A stretch of 30,357 nucleotides of DNA, taken from NCBI GenBank assembly GCA_017516785.1, contig JAFXAV010000069.1:1-30357 (forward strand), given 5' to 3'. The stretch is from Oscillospiraceae bacterium. Lineage in GTDB: Bacteria; Bacillota_A; Clostridia; Oscillospirales; Oscillospiraceae. Every line of letters starts with the position of its first letter. Within the stretch, counting starts at the first letter, position 1. Positions 8,971 to 15,770 of this stretch are shown here, piece by piece. The position numbers and the translations under genes were made by a program. Under the pieces are notes generated by a model. It was not told the origin of the DNA. It saw only the letters and a program-made list of their open reading frames with translations, and made no database searches.

Positions 8971-9525
8971 TTAGCCCATAACGGTGCCGTCAGGGTTGAA
9001 CAGCGGCAGCTTTTCGAGATACACCAGATCTTCTCTGTCCTGAGCATCGCCCTCAGCCAGGATTGCCATCCGGCCGCAGATGATACCGCCGGCCTTTTCT
9101 GCCAGAGCTTCCAGGGCAGCCAGGCTTTCGCCGGTGGAAATCACATCGTCCACCAGCAGAATCCGCTTACCCTTCATCATGGCAGCATCGGCGCCGTCTA
9201 AGTACAGGGTCTGTTCCTTGGCGGTGGTGATGGAGCGGACGGACACACTGAAGAGGTCGCGCATATAGAGCTTGGGTGCCTTCCGGGCCAGCATGTAGCG
9301 GGCATCGCCTGCCTGACGGGCCATCTCATGGGCCAGGGGAATACCCTTTGCCTCGGCGGTGAGGATATAGTCATATTCAGGTGCCTTCTTCAGCAGCTCA
9401 CGGGCGCAGGCCTCGGTAAGCTCCGGGTCGCCGAAAATGACGAAACCGGCGATATACAGATTTTCATTGACAGGACAGATGGGCAGATCCCGCTCCAGGC
9501 CTGCCACCTTCATACGATAATACAT
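8971..9525 (-). CDS. apt: Adenine phosphoribosyltransferase-type PRTase
   Basis: A 184-residue type I phosphoribosyltransferase that would convert a free purine base plus PRPP to the nucleotide. The PRPP-binding motif RILLVDDVISTGES is at 121-134, and the AEAKGIPLAHEMA block at 58-70 matches adenine PRTases. It lies 14 bases after pnp on the same strand, so nucleosides split by PNP give bases that this enzyme can salvage. Start ATG is preceded by AAGGAGA. Whether adenine, guanine or xanthine is the true substrate cannot be settled by eye; apt is the closest by motif. No clear terminator is visible after the stop. Confidence 0.82.
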   Translation of the reverse strand: MYYRMKVAGLERDLPICPVNENLYIAGFVIFGDPELTEACARELLKKAPEYDYILTAEAKGIPLAHEMARQAGDARYMLARKAPKLYMRDLFSVSVRSITTAKEQTLYLDGADAAMMKGKRILLVDDVISTGESLAALEALAEKAGGIICGRMAILAEGDAQDREDLVYLEKLPLFNPDGTVMG

Positions 9526-9539
9526 AAATTAATCTCCTT

Positions 9540-10358
9540 TTACAGATACATAACAAGATCCGAGATCAGCATCTGGAACTTTCTTTTGACCTTGGCGGCG
9601 GTTTCAATAACCTCGCTGTGGTCCAGCTTCTGGGGCAGCACACCGGCGGCCATATTGGTGATGCAGGAAATGCCAACCACTTTCATGCCGCAGTGAGCGG
9701 CGACCAGCGCCTCGGGAACGGTGGACATACCCACGGCATCGGCGCCCAGATTGCGGAACATCCGGACTTCTGCGGGAGTCTCATAGTTGGGACCGGAAAC
9801 CATCAGGTACACACCCTCCCACAGAGGAATACCCAGAAACGCGGACAGTTCCTTCACATCCTGCCGCAGCTCCGCGCTGTAAAGGTCGCTGACATCCGGG
9901 AACCGGGGGCCGAAGGAATCCAGATTGGGGCCGATCAGGGGATTGGAGCCGGAGAAATTGATGTGATCGCAGATGAGCATCAGATCGCCGGGCTTGAAGC
10001 GCTTGTTGATGCCGCCGGCAGCATTGGTCAGCACGATGGTTTTCACACCAATGGCGGACAGCACCCGGATGGGCAGGGTAATCTCCCGCTGGGAGTAGCC
10101 TTCATAATAGTGGATGCGGCCCTGAAGCACGGCAATATAGCGGTTATTCTTTCTGCCGAACACCAGCGCGCCGGTATGACCTTCCACAGTTGCCTGAGGG
10201 AAGCCGGGAATCTCGCTGAAGGGAATCCGAACTGCGTCCTGCAGTGTATCCGCGAAATCGCCCAGACCGCTGCCCAGCACCACAGCAACCCGCGGCTGCC
10301 TGGGAATCCGGGTAAGGATGTATTCCGCCGCAGCGGTGATTTTTTCCTGAATATCCAT
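9540..10358 (-). CDS. punA: Purine nucleoside phosphorylase (trimeric type)
   Basis: It splits inosine, guanosine and their deoxy forms with phosphate to the base and (deoxy)ribose-1-phosphate, in the cytosol. The 272-residue product has the PNP family 2 landmarks: VVLGSGLG at 26-33 (phosphate loop), EGHTG at 59-63, GRIHYYEGY at 80-88, TNAAGGI at 111-117, SGPNYETPAE at 188-197, GADAVGMSTVPE at 205-216 and Asn235. An open frame continues 50 codons further upstream, but the site GCAGGAGGT lies just before the ATG at 10358, and the promoter is inside that extension. It is the first gene of a pnp-apt salvage operon. Confidence 0.93.
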   Translation of the reverse strand: MDIQEKITAAAEYILTRIPRQPRVAVVLGSGLGDFADTLQDAVRIPFSEIPGFPQATVEGHTGALVFGRKNNRYIAVLQGRIHYYEGYSQREITLPIRVLSAIGVKTIVLTNAAGGINKRFKPGDLMLICDHINFSGSNPLIGPNLDSFGPRFPDVSDLYSAELRQDVKELSAFLGIPLWEGVYLMVSGPNYETPAEVRMFRNLGADAVGMSTVPEALVAAHCGMKVVGISCITNMAAGVLPQKLDHSEVIETAAKVKRKFQMLISDLVMYL

Positions 10359-10385
10359 AATGGTACCTCCTGCATCGTTTTTTCC

Positions 10386-10414
10386 ATTATACCATGGCTT
10401 AATTTTCCGGTCAA
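10386..10414 (-). promoter_or_regulatory. pnp-apt promoter
   Basis: On the minus strand TTGACC (10409-10414) and TATAAT (10386-10391) with a 17-base spacer and a TG extension. It is a very strong match, divergent from the mscS promoter 36 bases away. Confidence 0.92.
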
Positions 10415-10449
10415 CGGCATAAAAAAGACAAAAAAGTTCCATTTTCTTC

Positions 10450-10478
10450 TTGATATTTTCAACAAATAGTTTTATAAT
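10450..10478 (+). promoter_or_regulatory. mscS promoter
   Basis: TTGATA (10450-10455) and TATAAT (10473-10478), spacer 17 bases, 39 bases upstream of the start codon. Confidence 0.9.
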
Positions 10479-10516
10479 ACTTTGTGCAAAATTAATATTA
10501 AGGAGCAATACATATC

Positions 10517-11317
10517 ATGATTGATTCTATTTCTGTCATGCTGGGCACTCTGACCACCTTCACCCTGGCCACTCTGCTGCCCGCGCTTATTCTGCTGGTT
10601 GTCGGCCTGCTGGTCATCCGCCTGGTCATGACCATCGTCCAGAAGCTGCTGGACAAGTCCAAGCTGGAGAAGGCTGCCCACAGCCTGATCAAGTCCCTGG
10701 TCCGCACCGTTCTGTACCTGCTGCTGGGTCTGATGGTTGCTGACAAGCTGGGCATCGATGTCACCGGCATCATCGCCCTGGCATCCGTACTGACCCTGGC
10801 TGTGTCTCTGGCTGTCCAGAACATGCTGGCTAACGTCATCGGCGGCTTCACCCTGCTGTACACCAAGCCCTTCCATTCCGGCGACTATGTGGACATCGGC
10901 GCTGAGTCCGGCACCGTCACCGAAATCGGCATGGCCTACACCAAGCTGATCACCCCCGACAACAAGATGATCTCCATCCCCAACTCCTCCGTTGTGGCAG
11001 GCGACATCGTCAACTATTCCGTTACCGGCACCCGCCGCGTGGACATCACCGCCCGGGCCGCCTACTGCGTTCCTACCCAGAAGGTTCTGGATGCTCTGGT
11101 TCTGGCCGGCACCGTGGACAAGGTTCTGGTGACCCCCGCTCCCTCCGCTGTCATCACCAACTACGGCGACAGCGCCATCGAGTACTCCCTGAAAGTTTGG
11201 ACCAAGACCGAGGACTACTGGGATGTTCTGTTCACCATCAACAAGAACATCAAGGACATCTTCGATGCTCAGGACATCAAGATGGCTTACCCCCACGTCT
11301 ACATCCACACCAAGTAA
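10517..11317 (+). CDS. mscS: Small-conductance mechanosensitive channel (MscS family)
   Basis: A 266-residue membrane channel that opens on membrane tension to release solutes after osmotic downshock. There are hydrophobic segments at about 10-40 and 60-80, and a pore helix about 85-115 with the small-residue pattern LASVLTLAVSLAVQNMLANVIGG typical of TM3, here listed as LASVLTLAVSLAV then QNMLANVIGG. Then comes the beta-domain motif PFHSGDYVDIG and IPNSSVVAGDIVNYS, and the C-terminal MAYPHVYIHTK. The length is close to E. coli MscS (286). Start ATG follows AAGGAGC by about 11 bases. It is a single-gene unit with its own promoter and terminator. Confidence 0.93.
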   Translation: MIDSISVMLGTLTTFTLATLLPALILLVVGLLVIRLVMTIVQKLLDKSKLEKAAHSLIKSLVRTVLYLLLGLMVADKLGIDVTGIIALASVLTLAVSLAVQNMLANVIGGFTLLYTKPFHSGDYVDIGAESGTVTEIGMAYTKLITPDNKMISIPNSSVVAGDIVNYSVTGTRRVDITARAAYCVPTQKVLDALVLAGTVDKVLVTPAPSAVITNYGDSAIEYSLKVWTKTEDYWDVLFTINKNIKDIFDAQDIKMAYPHVYIHTK

Positions 11318-11323
11318 AAAGCG

Positions 11324-11350
11324 AAAGCCAGGCTGCGCAGCCTGGCTTTT
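11324..11350. terminator. Terminator between mscS and the methyltransferase gene
   Basis: Perfect 13-bp inverted repeat AAAGCCAGGCTGC/GCAGCCTGGCTTT without extra loop bases, followed by T on the plus strand. It overlaps the stop codon of the converging methyltransferase gene, so it may act in both directions. Confidence 0.88.
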
Positions 11351-12131
11351 ATTTTCTGTATTCGAACAGCCGGTAAAGCTTTTTGGCAAAGTTTCCGGCG
11401 TAAAGCCTCTCAAAAATCCGCTTTTCTATACTCTGTAATTCGTCTATGTATCTATGGGGCGTCATAGAATGTTCTTTGACAAACGCAAAGCCGCCATGCT
11501 GAAAAAGCATAGGATCATCCATGCCGTAAACCTGCGTCACGCCCACATCGTTGATGGGATTTTTATATTTGGATGCTTTTGCAGCCAGAGTGGTGTAGCA
11601 ATCCATCAGGAGCGAAATCCGTTCAAACTGACTGCTCAGATTTACCATGAGTGCACACATTTCCCCGGAGGTTAAGTACATGCTTACCCCTTCCATAATG
11701 ACGATGGCGCTTCCGGTTTCGGAAATGCTTTTCAGCCAGCTATCCTCTCTTGCGTCTCCTGCCAACATCTGGTAGTCCGCAGATTCCTCATAATACCGTT
11801 TTCTTTCGTCGATGACCTCGGGAAAATCCACATCATACCATCGGTGTCCTCTGGTACCCACTCTCAGAATCCGGCTGTCCATGCCGCATCCGATATGGAC
11901 CACCACCGCATCCGGCATATCTTCCATCTGCTGTTTTGCCCACTCGTCAAACACAGCGCCCCGGATGCCCATGTAGTAAGCAAGCCACTTGGAACTGGAT
12001 TTTCCCTTCAGTGCAAACCCTTCCGCGGCCCAGATTTCTTCAGCTTTTTTATCTTCCAGAAAGAGTCCTCTTTTGCTTACAAAGGATTTTCCGTACAATG
12101 GGATATATAAGGTTTTGTTTACATCGTTCAT
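11349..12131 (-). CDS. SAM-dependent methyltransferase, leucine carboxyl methyltransferase family
   Basis: A 260-residue class I methyltransferase. SAM motif I is VVVHIGCGMDSR at 76-87, the acidic motif WYDVDFPEVIDERKRYY starts at 99, and MEGVSMYLT is the motif shared with the LCM/Tcmp-like family, which methylates carboxyl or phenolic groups in small molecules. The target here is unknown. Start ATG is preceded by AAGGTGAT. Its base composition is visibly more AT-rich than neighbouring genes, as is its leader, which hints at separate acquisition. It stands alone between mscS and the eut operon end. Confidence 0.85.
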   Translation of the reverse strand: MNDVNKTLYIPLYGKSFVSKRGLFLEDKKAEEIWAAEGFALKGKSSSKWLAYYMGIRGAVFDEWAKQQMEDMPDAVVVHIGCGMDSRILRVGTRGHRWYDVDFPEVIDERKRYYEESADYQMLAGDAREDSWLKSISETGSAIVIMEGVSMYLTSGEMCALMVNLSSQFERISLLMDCYTTLAAKASKYKNPINDVGVTQVYGMDDPMLFQHGGFAFVKEHSMTPHRYIDELQSIEKRIFERLYAGNFAKKLYRLFEYRK

Positions 12132-12167
12132 GCAATCACCTTCAAATCTGCAGTTCTGTTTGATTTT

Positions 12168-12196
12168 AGACTACCACAGGATCATAAAGAATGCAA
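12168..12196 (-). promoter_or_regulatory. Possible promoter of the methyltransferase gene
   Basis: On the minus strand TTGCAT (12191-12196) and TAGTCT (12168-12173) with a 17-base spacer and a TG extension. The -35 box abuts the eut operon terminator. Confidence 0.45.
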
Positions 12197-12197
12197 G

Positions 12198-12230
12198 AAA
12201 AGACACAGCGGAATTTCCGCTGTGTCTTTT
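12198..12230 (-). terminator. eut operon terminator
   Basis: 16-bp inverted repeat (AAAAGACACAGCGGAA, 12198-12213, with 12215-12230), ending in four T on the minus strand. It lies 4 bases after the eutH stop, the last gene of the operon. Confidence 0.92.
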
Positions 12231-12234
12231 CGCT

Positions 12235-13311
12235 TCACGGTTCCTTTTTTGTCAGCCACAGGGCCACCGCCACGGCGCTGATACCTCCCGCCAGCTTCCC
12301 TGCGATCATGGCGAGCAGCATTTCGGGAGCGAATCCTGCGGTAAAACCCAGATGATCCCCAAAAACAAAAGCCGCCGACACTGCAAAAGCGATGTTTACC
12401 ACCTTGCCCCGGTTGTCCATGTCTTTGACCAGGCCAAAGGTCGCAATGGAATTTGCAAGGCTTGCAACCAGTCCCGCAGCCGCCACGTCATTGACCCCCA
12501 GAAGTCTTCCCAACTTCAAAAGGGGCTTTTTCAGCAGCTTTGTCAGAACGAATACCAGTGGAAATGCCCCCGCCAGCACGATGGCGATGGCTCCCACTGT
12601 ATGAAATCCTTCCGAAATAGGCGCCATGCCTGGAATGATCACAAATCCCGTCAGTTCCCGGACGATAGCTGCCGCCAGTCCCGCAGTAATCACCGCAACC
12701 ACACCCTTGCCGAAAGCCGCAAATCCCCGGACCATGGTTTTTTCTGCTTTCCACAGGCCCAGAGCAATCAGCGCCCCGATCAACACAATGGGAATCAGAT
12801 TCCGCAGCACCATGACAACCGGAAATCCTGCCACCAGTCCGCCCACAAGCACACCCACAGGGATCGTTACAATGCCGCAGAGGATGCCCTTTGCCATGGC
12901 AGGCCGGTCTTCCTCACTCAAAATACCCATGGCCACAGGAATGGTGAACACGATGGTAGCCCCCAGCATGGAACCGGTGATCACACCTCCCAGCAACGCT
13001 GCATCCCGGTTCCCGGTCATCTCCATAGCCAATGCCCCGCCGCCCATGTCGCAAGCGAGAATTGACCCTGCAAACATGGCAGGATCCGCCCCAAGGAAGG
13101 AGAACACCGGCACCACCACAGGCTTTAAGAGTTTTGCCAGCACCGGCGCCAGGGTGATAACGCCGATCATGGCAATGGCAAGGGAACCCATGGCCAGGAT
13201 CCCCTCTTCAAATTCCTTGCCGATACCGAATTTATTGCCGATGATCCGGTCGACAGCGCCCAGCACCGCAAAAACTGCCATTACCGCAATCAGAATCTCA
13301 TGGGCCGACAT
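12235..13311 (-). CDS. eutH: Ethanolamine permease EutH
   Basis: Integral membrane ethanolamine transporter, 358 residues with about ten hydrophobic segments. Family landmarks seen: EEGILAMGSLAIAMIGV near 35-50, the block GADPAMFAGSILACDMGGGALA near 73-95 (shown as GADPAMFAGSIL and ACDMGGGALA), IVFTIPVAMGI and GIVTIPVGVLVGGLVAG. These are close to E. coli EutH (FEEGFMAMGALALAMVG, LLACDMGG). The ATG at 13311 is chosen because GGGGAGG lies six bases before it; an earlier in-frame ATG at 13326 has no such site. It overlaps the eutN 3' end by 14 bases and is the last gene of the operon. Confidence 0.95.
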   Translation of the reverse strand: MSAHEILIAVMAVFAVLGAVDRIIGNKFGIGKEFEEGILAMGSLAIAMIGVITLAPVLAKLLKPVVVPVFSFLGADPAMFAGSILACDMGGGALAMEMTGNRDAALLGGVITGSMLGATIVFTIPVAMGILSEEDRPAMAKGILCGIVTIPVGVLVGGLVAGFPVVMVLRNLIPIVLIGALIALGLWKAEKTMVRGFAAFGKGVVAVITAGLAAAIVRELTGFVIIPGMAPISEGFHTVGAIAIVLAGAFPLVFVLTKLLKKPLLKLGRLLGVNDVAAAGLVASLANSIATFGLVKDMDNRGKVVNIAFAVSAAFVFGDHLGFTAGFAPEMLLAMIAGKLAGGISAVAVALWLTKKEP

Positions 13312-13546
13312 GGCTGCCCTCCCCATCGATAATGGCTACCACTGCTGCATCGATGGGCGCATCCATGCAGTAACGGGAGGCAACCGTACCGGTGGCAAGG
13401 AGCACCCGGTCTCCTACTCCAGCCCCTACCTGATCCGCCGCCACCAGATCCTCACGTCCGGTGTCCACCACCAGAAAGGTCTGCCCGGCAAGACACCCGG
13501 CCTTCCGTGTGGCCCACACCGAGCCAACTACAGTTCCGATCTTCAA
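13298..13546 (-). CDS. eutN: Microcompartment vertex protein EutN/CcmL
   Basis: Pentameric shell protein that caps the vertices of the ethanolamine microcompartment. The 82-residue product matches the family in length and in the N-terminus MKIGTVVGSVWATRKAG, the core LVVDTGREDLVAADQVGAGVGDRVL (seen as LVVDTGREDLVAADQ then VGAGVGDRVL) and the C-terminal block DAAVVAIID. The start codon is TTG at 13546, overlapping the previous stop in TTGA; a G-rich site (GGGGGGATC) precedes it. It sits between the flavoprotein-like gene and eutH with overlaps on both sides, so translation is coupled. Confidence 0.93.
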   Translation of the reverse strand: MKIGTVVGSVWATRKAGCLAGQTFLVVDTGREDLVAADQVGAGVGDRVLLATGTVASRYCMDAPIDAAVVAIIDGEGSHVGP

Positions 13547-13938
13547 TCCGATCCCCCCATAATTTCCTTAGCCAAAGGCGTCAGCACCGCCCCGGGATCG
13601 GGAACACGGCCGAGACGACGCATTTCCCGGGCCTCTTCCGCCGTCACCAGACGTTTTCTGGCTCCATCCGTAAAGATCACGCCCCAGCTTTTCAGCTCCC
13701 GCTGGGCAGAGGCAAGACTTCCCGCCAGCGCCCGGTTCTTCTCCGCATCCGGAAGGCCGGGCGTATAGAGAAACACGCTTTTCCCTCGCGCCAGGGCATC
13801 CAGCACCTGCTCCTCCCGGAACCGCAGCAGCTTTCCGATGGTAAGCGACCCGATGACCACTGCATCATATGGCTCCTCCCGAACGTACTCATACCCTAGC
13901 TCCGCTGCCGGTTCTGCCCCAATCAGCAGCGCCCTCAT
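13543..13938 (-). CDS. Short flavoprotein-like eut protein (TIGR02536-like)
   Basis: A 131-residue protein with no assigned function. The segment YDAVVIGSLTIGKLLRFREEQVLDALARGKSVFLYTPGLP (residues 24-63; begins YDAVVIGSLTIGKL) resembles the second half of the flavoprotein-like hypothetical proteins found in eut loci of Firmicutes, where VVIPTLTINT is followed by GKPV. Those relatives are longer, as I recall; this one starts directly with a Rossmann-like strand, MRALLIGAEPA, and seems to lack the N-terminal helix region. There is no visible nucleotide-binding Gly cluster. It starts in an ATGA overlap with pduL and ends in a TTGA overlap with eutN, so it is a full member of the operon. An accessory role in the microcompartment is inference. 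Confidence 0.75.
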   Translation of the reverse strand: MRALLIGAEPAAELGYEYVREEPYDAVVIGSLTIGKLLRFREEQVLDALARGKSVFLYTPGLPDAEKNRALAGSLASAQRELKSWGVIFTDGARKRLVTAEEAREMRRLGRVPDPGAVLTPLAKEIMGGSD

Positions 13939-14534
13939 GGGAGAATCCTCCCCAGATCCCCTTTTTTGAAGCCGCAGGCGTTCGCCTCGTCGTAGTCAAG
14001 ATGCACTGCTGCCGCAAAATCCGGACTGATCCGCACCACAACATCCTCAAAAACCACCGGCCGGTCCGTGAAGGTCTGCAATTTCACTACCTGCTTGTCC
14101 GCGACACCGAATCGCTTTCCATCTTCGGGCGTCAGATGAATGTGTCGCTGGGCAGCGATGATGCCCCGATCCAGCTCCACCCGGCCGTTTGGCCCCACCA
14201 GGGTGCAGCCGGGGCTGTCCTTCACATCCCCACTGAGCCGCACCGGCGCCTGGACCCCCAGACTTCTCTCATCCGTCAGGGAAATCTCCACCTGGGCTTC
14301 TTTCCGTTCTGGCCCCAGCACCGCCACATTCCGCAGATCCCCCTTGGGGCCGATGACCGACACCCGCTCCTTGGCAAGGAATTGCCCCGGCTGGGAAAGG
14401 GGCCGCTCCGGGGTCAGGCCATGGCCGAACAGGGTCACCGCCTGCTCCTTTGTCACATGCACATGGCGCCCCGAGGCCTCCAGGGGCACAAAAATCCGCC
14501 CCAACATTGCTTCCGCTATTGCTTCATAGTCCAT
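13935..14534 (-). CDS. pduL: Phosphotransacylase PduL/EutD type
   Basis: It converts acetyl-CoA and phosphate to acetyl-phosphate plus CoA, regenerating CoA for EutE inside the microcompartment. The 199-residue product has both PduL zinc-site blocks, SGRHVHV at 21-27 and QRHIHL at 129-134, as well as VIGPKGDLRNVAVLGP at 60-75 and HLDYDEANACG at 178-188. The first 15 residues (MDYEAIAEAMLGRIF) could be an amphipathic encapsulation helix as in Salmonella PduL. The ATG at 14534 follows AGGAAG; a longer frame runs back into the repeat, but those residues come from repeat sequence. It is separated from eutT by repeat copy C. Confidence 0.93.
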   Translation of the reverse strand: MDYEAIAEAMLGRIFVPLEASGRHVHVTKEQAVTLFGHGLTPERPLSQPGQFLAKERVSVIGPKGDLRNVAVLGPERKEAQVEISLTDERSLGVQAPVRLSGDVKDSPGCTLVGPNGRVELDRGIIAAQRHIHLTPEDGKRFGVADKQVVKLQTFTDRPVVFEDVVVRISPDFAAAVHLDYDEANACGFKKGDLGRILP

Positions 14535-14557
14535 TTTTCTCACTTCCTTCATGTAGA

Positions 14558-14760
14558 TAAATTGCAGTTTGTCTGTGAGTTTGCGCCGCACCACTTGCCT
14601 CCCTCTCTGAGGGAGGTGGCAGCCCGAAGGGCTGACGGAGGGAGTGTCCGATCGACTTTACGACACTCCCCCAGTCAAAAATCAAAGATTTTTGCCAGCC
14701 CCCTCAGGGAGGGGGCCAAGGGTGGCTTCCCCACCGAACACCTCGATAAACTGCAATTTA
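14558..14760 (+). repeat. MITE-like hairpin repeat, copy C, inside the eut operon
   Basis: A 203-bp element bounded by inverted ends TAAATTGCAGTTT (14558-14570) and AAACTGCAATTTA (14748-14760). Inside are hairpins: CCTCCCTC/GAGGGAGG, CAGCCC-TTC-GGGCTG, GGAGTGTC/GACACTCC, AAAAATC-TTT-GATTTTT, GCCCCCT/AGGGGGC and GGTGGC-TTC-CCCACC. It is nearly identical to copy D and has no coding potential. It splits the otherwise continuous eut operon between eutT and pduL, and its right end provides the eutT stop codon. No obvious target duplication was seen. Confidence 0.92.
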
Positions 14761-15447
14761 CCCCTTCCCTGCTTTTTCCTGCACCATCAGAATATAAATC
14801 ATACTGCTCATCCGGTTCAATGTCTGCAAAATATCCACCCGGGTGGCATTCCCATCTGAGTCGGTAAATGCCGCCGCAGCTGCCAGTTCCGCCGCTCTTG
14901 CCGCACATCGGCAGTGGTTCAACCGCAGAATCACTTCCCCATCCGAAACAGATGGCATAAAGTGGGGCTGCCTATAGTAATCCTGGGGTCGGTGACTGCG
15001 GCTGCGCTGCTCGTCTTCCGTCAGGCCGCAAAGTTTCCCAGCCTGCACAGGCTCTCCCATCACCTCGCAGCGAATCAGCATCCGGGCCAGATTCAAGATT
15101 TCCCCCAGGTCTTTCCTCAGCTGTTCACCCGCATTCAGTTGACATAACAACAGCTCCGCTTCCAGGGTGTCCATCGCCCCGCGAAATACAATCCTCGGAT
15201 GAGTCTTGAGAACCAGCAGATTCCCCTGGAGATGGGTCATGTGCTCCGGCTTCACTTTCAGCACCGCCCCGTTGGGAAGGCGGTATTCTTCAGGCTTTGC
15301 CAGTTCCCCCGGCAGCACCTCGATCCGCTCCCGGCTCAGAAAATCCCTGGCCCCGGGGGTCAGACGATCCCCTTTGCCCAGGTAGAACACCCGCTTCCCC
15401 TCACGGTTGCGGATGTTCCCCCGAACCATTTCCTCGGTATAGAGCAT
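14758..15447 (-). CDS. eutT: EutT-type cobalamin adenosyltransferase
   Basis: It makes adenosylcobalamin, the cofactor of EutBC, from cobalamin and ATP. In the 229-residue product, KPEHMTHLQGNLLVLKTHPRIVFRG (66-90; core THLQGNLLVLKTHPRI) is the EutT-specific block, and CRCAARAAELAA at 179-190 and LQTLNRMSSMIYIL at 207-220 are conserved in the PF01923 adenosyltransferase fold. The length is in the EutT range. The start ATG shares one base with the eutM stop. The stop TAA is the first triplet of repeat copy C; the catalytic region is complete, so at most a few C-terminal residues were replaced. Confidence 0.88.
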   Translation of the reverse strand: MLYTEEMVRGNIRNREGKRVFYLGKGDRLTPGARDFLSRERIEVLPGELAKPEEYRLPNGAVLKVKPEHMTHLQGNLLVLKTHPRIVFRGAMDTLEAELLLCQLNAGEQLRKDLGEILNLARMLIRCEVMGEPVQAGKLCGLTEDEQRSRSHRPQDYYRQPHFMPSVSDGEVILRLNHCRCAARAAELAAAAAFTDSDGNATRVDILQTLNRMSSMIYILMVQEKAGKG

Positions 15448-15752
15448 CAGGCCTTGGCGTTGCCGGGCATGCTCTTGCGTTCCTTAGGCAGAATCGCATC
15501 CACCTCCGCATGAGGCCGGGCGATGACATGGACGGAAATCAGTTCTCCCACCTTTTCCGCTGCTGCGGCACCTGCATCGGTGGCCGCCTTCACAGCGCCC
15601 ACATCGCCCCGGACCATGACGGTCACCAGACCGCCGCCTACCTGTTCCTTGCCCACCAGCTGCACATTGGCAGACTTGACCATGGCGTCTGCTGCTTCAA
15701 TGGCGCCGATGAGGCCCTTGGTTTCGATCATACCCAAACTATTCGTGTCCAT
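15447..15752 (-). CDS. eutM: Microcompartment hexameric shell protein EutM/PduA type
   Basis: A single-BMC-domain protein of 101 residues that forms the flat facets of the shell as hexamers. Seen: [22 protein letters not shown] from residue 7 (core [15 protein letters not shown]), the pore region [17 protein letters not shown] at 35-51, [13 protein letters not shown], and [16 protein letters not shown] at 74-89. The triple-Gly pore loop is close to the EutM GSG loop. A strong GGGAGGAAC site precedes the ATG. The gene lies between eutE and eutT. It is the only single-domain hexamer shell gene in the window, so it must be the main facet protein unless others are encoded elsewhere. Confidence 0.94.
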   Translation of the reverse strand: MDTNSLGMIETKGLIGAIEAADAMVKSANVQLVGKEQVGGGLVTVMVRGDVGAVKAATDAGAAAAEKVGELISVHVIARPHAEVDAILPKERKSMPGNAKA

Positions 15753-15770
15753 AAAAGTTCCTCCCGTGTG

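Noticed and set aside
12626..13768. 380-codon plus-strand frame across eutH, eutN and the flavoprotein-like gene
   Set aside because: It lies antisense to three well-supported overlapping genes and has no motif or ribosome binding site.
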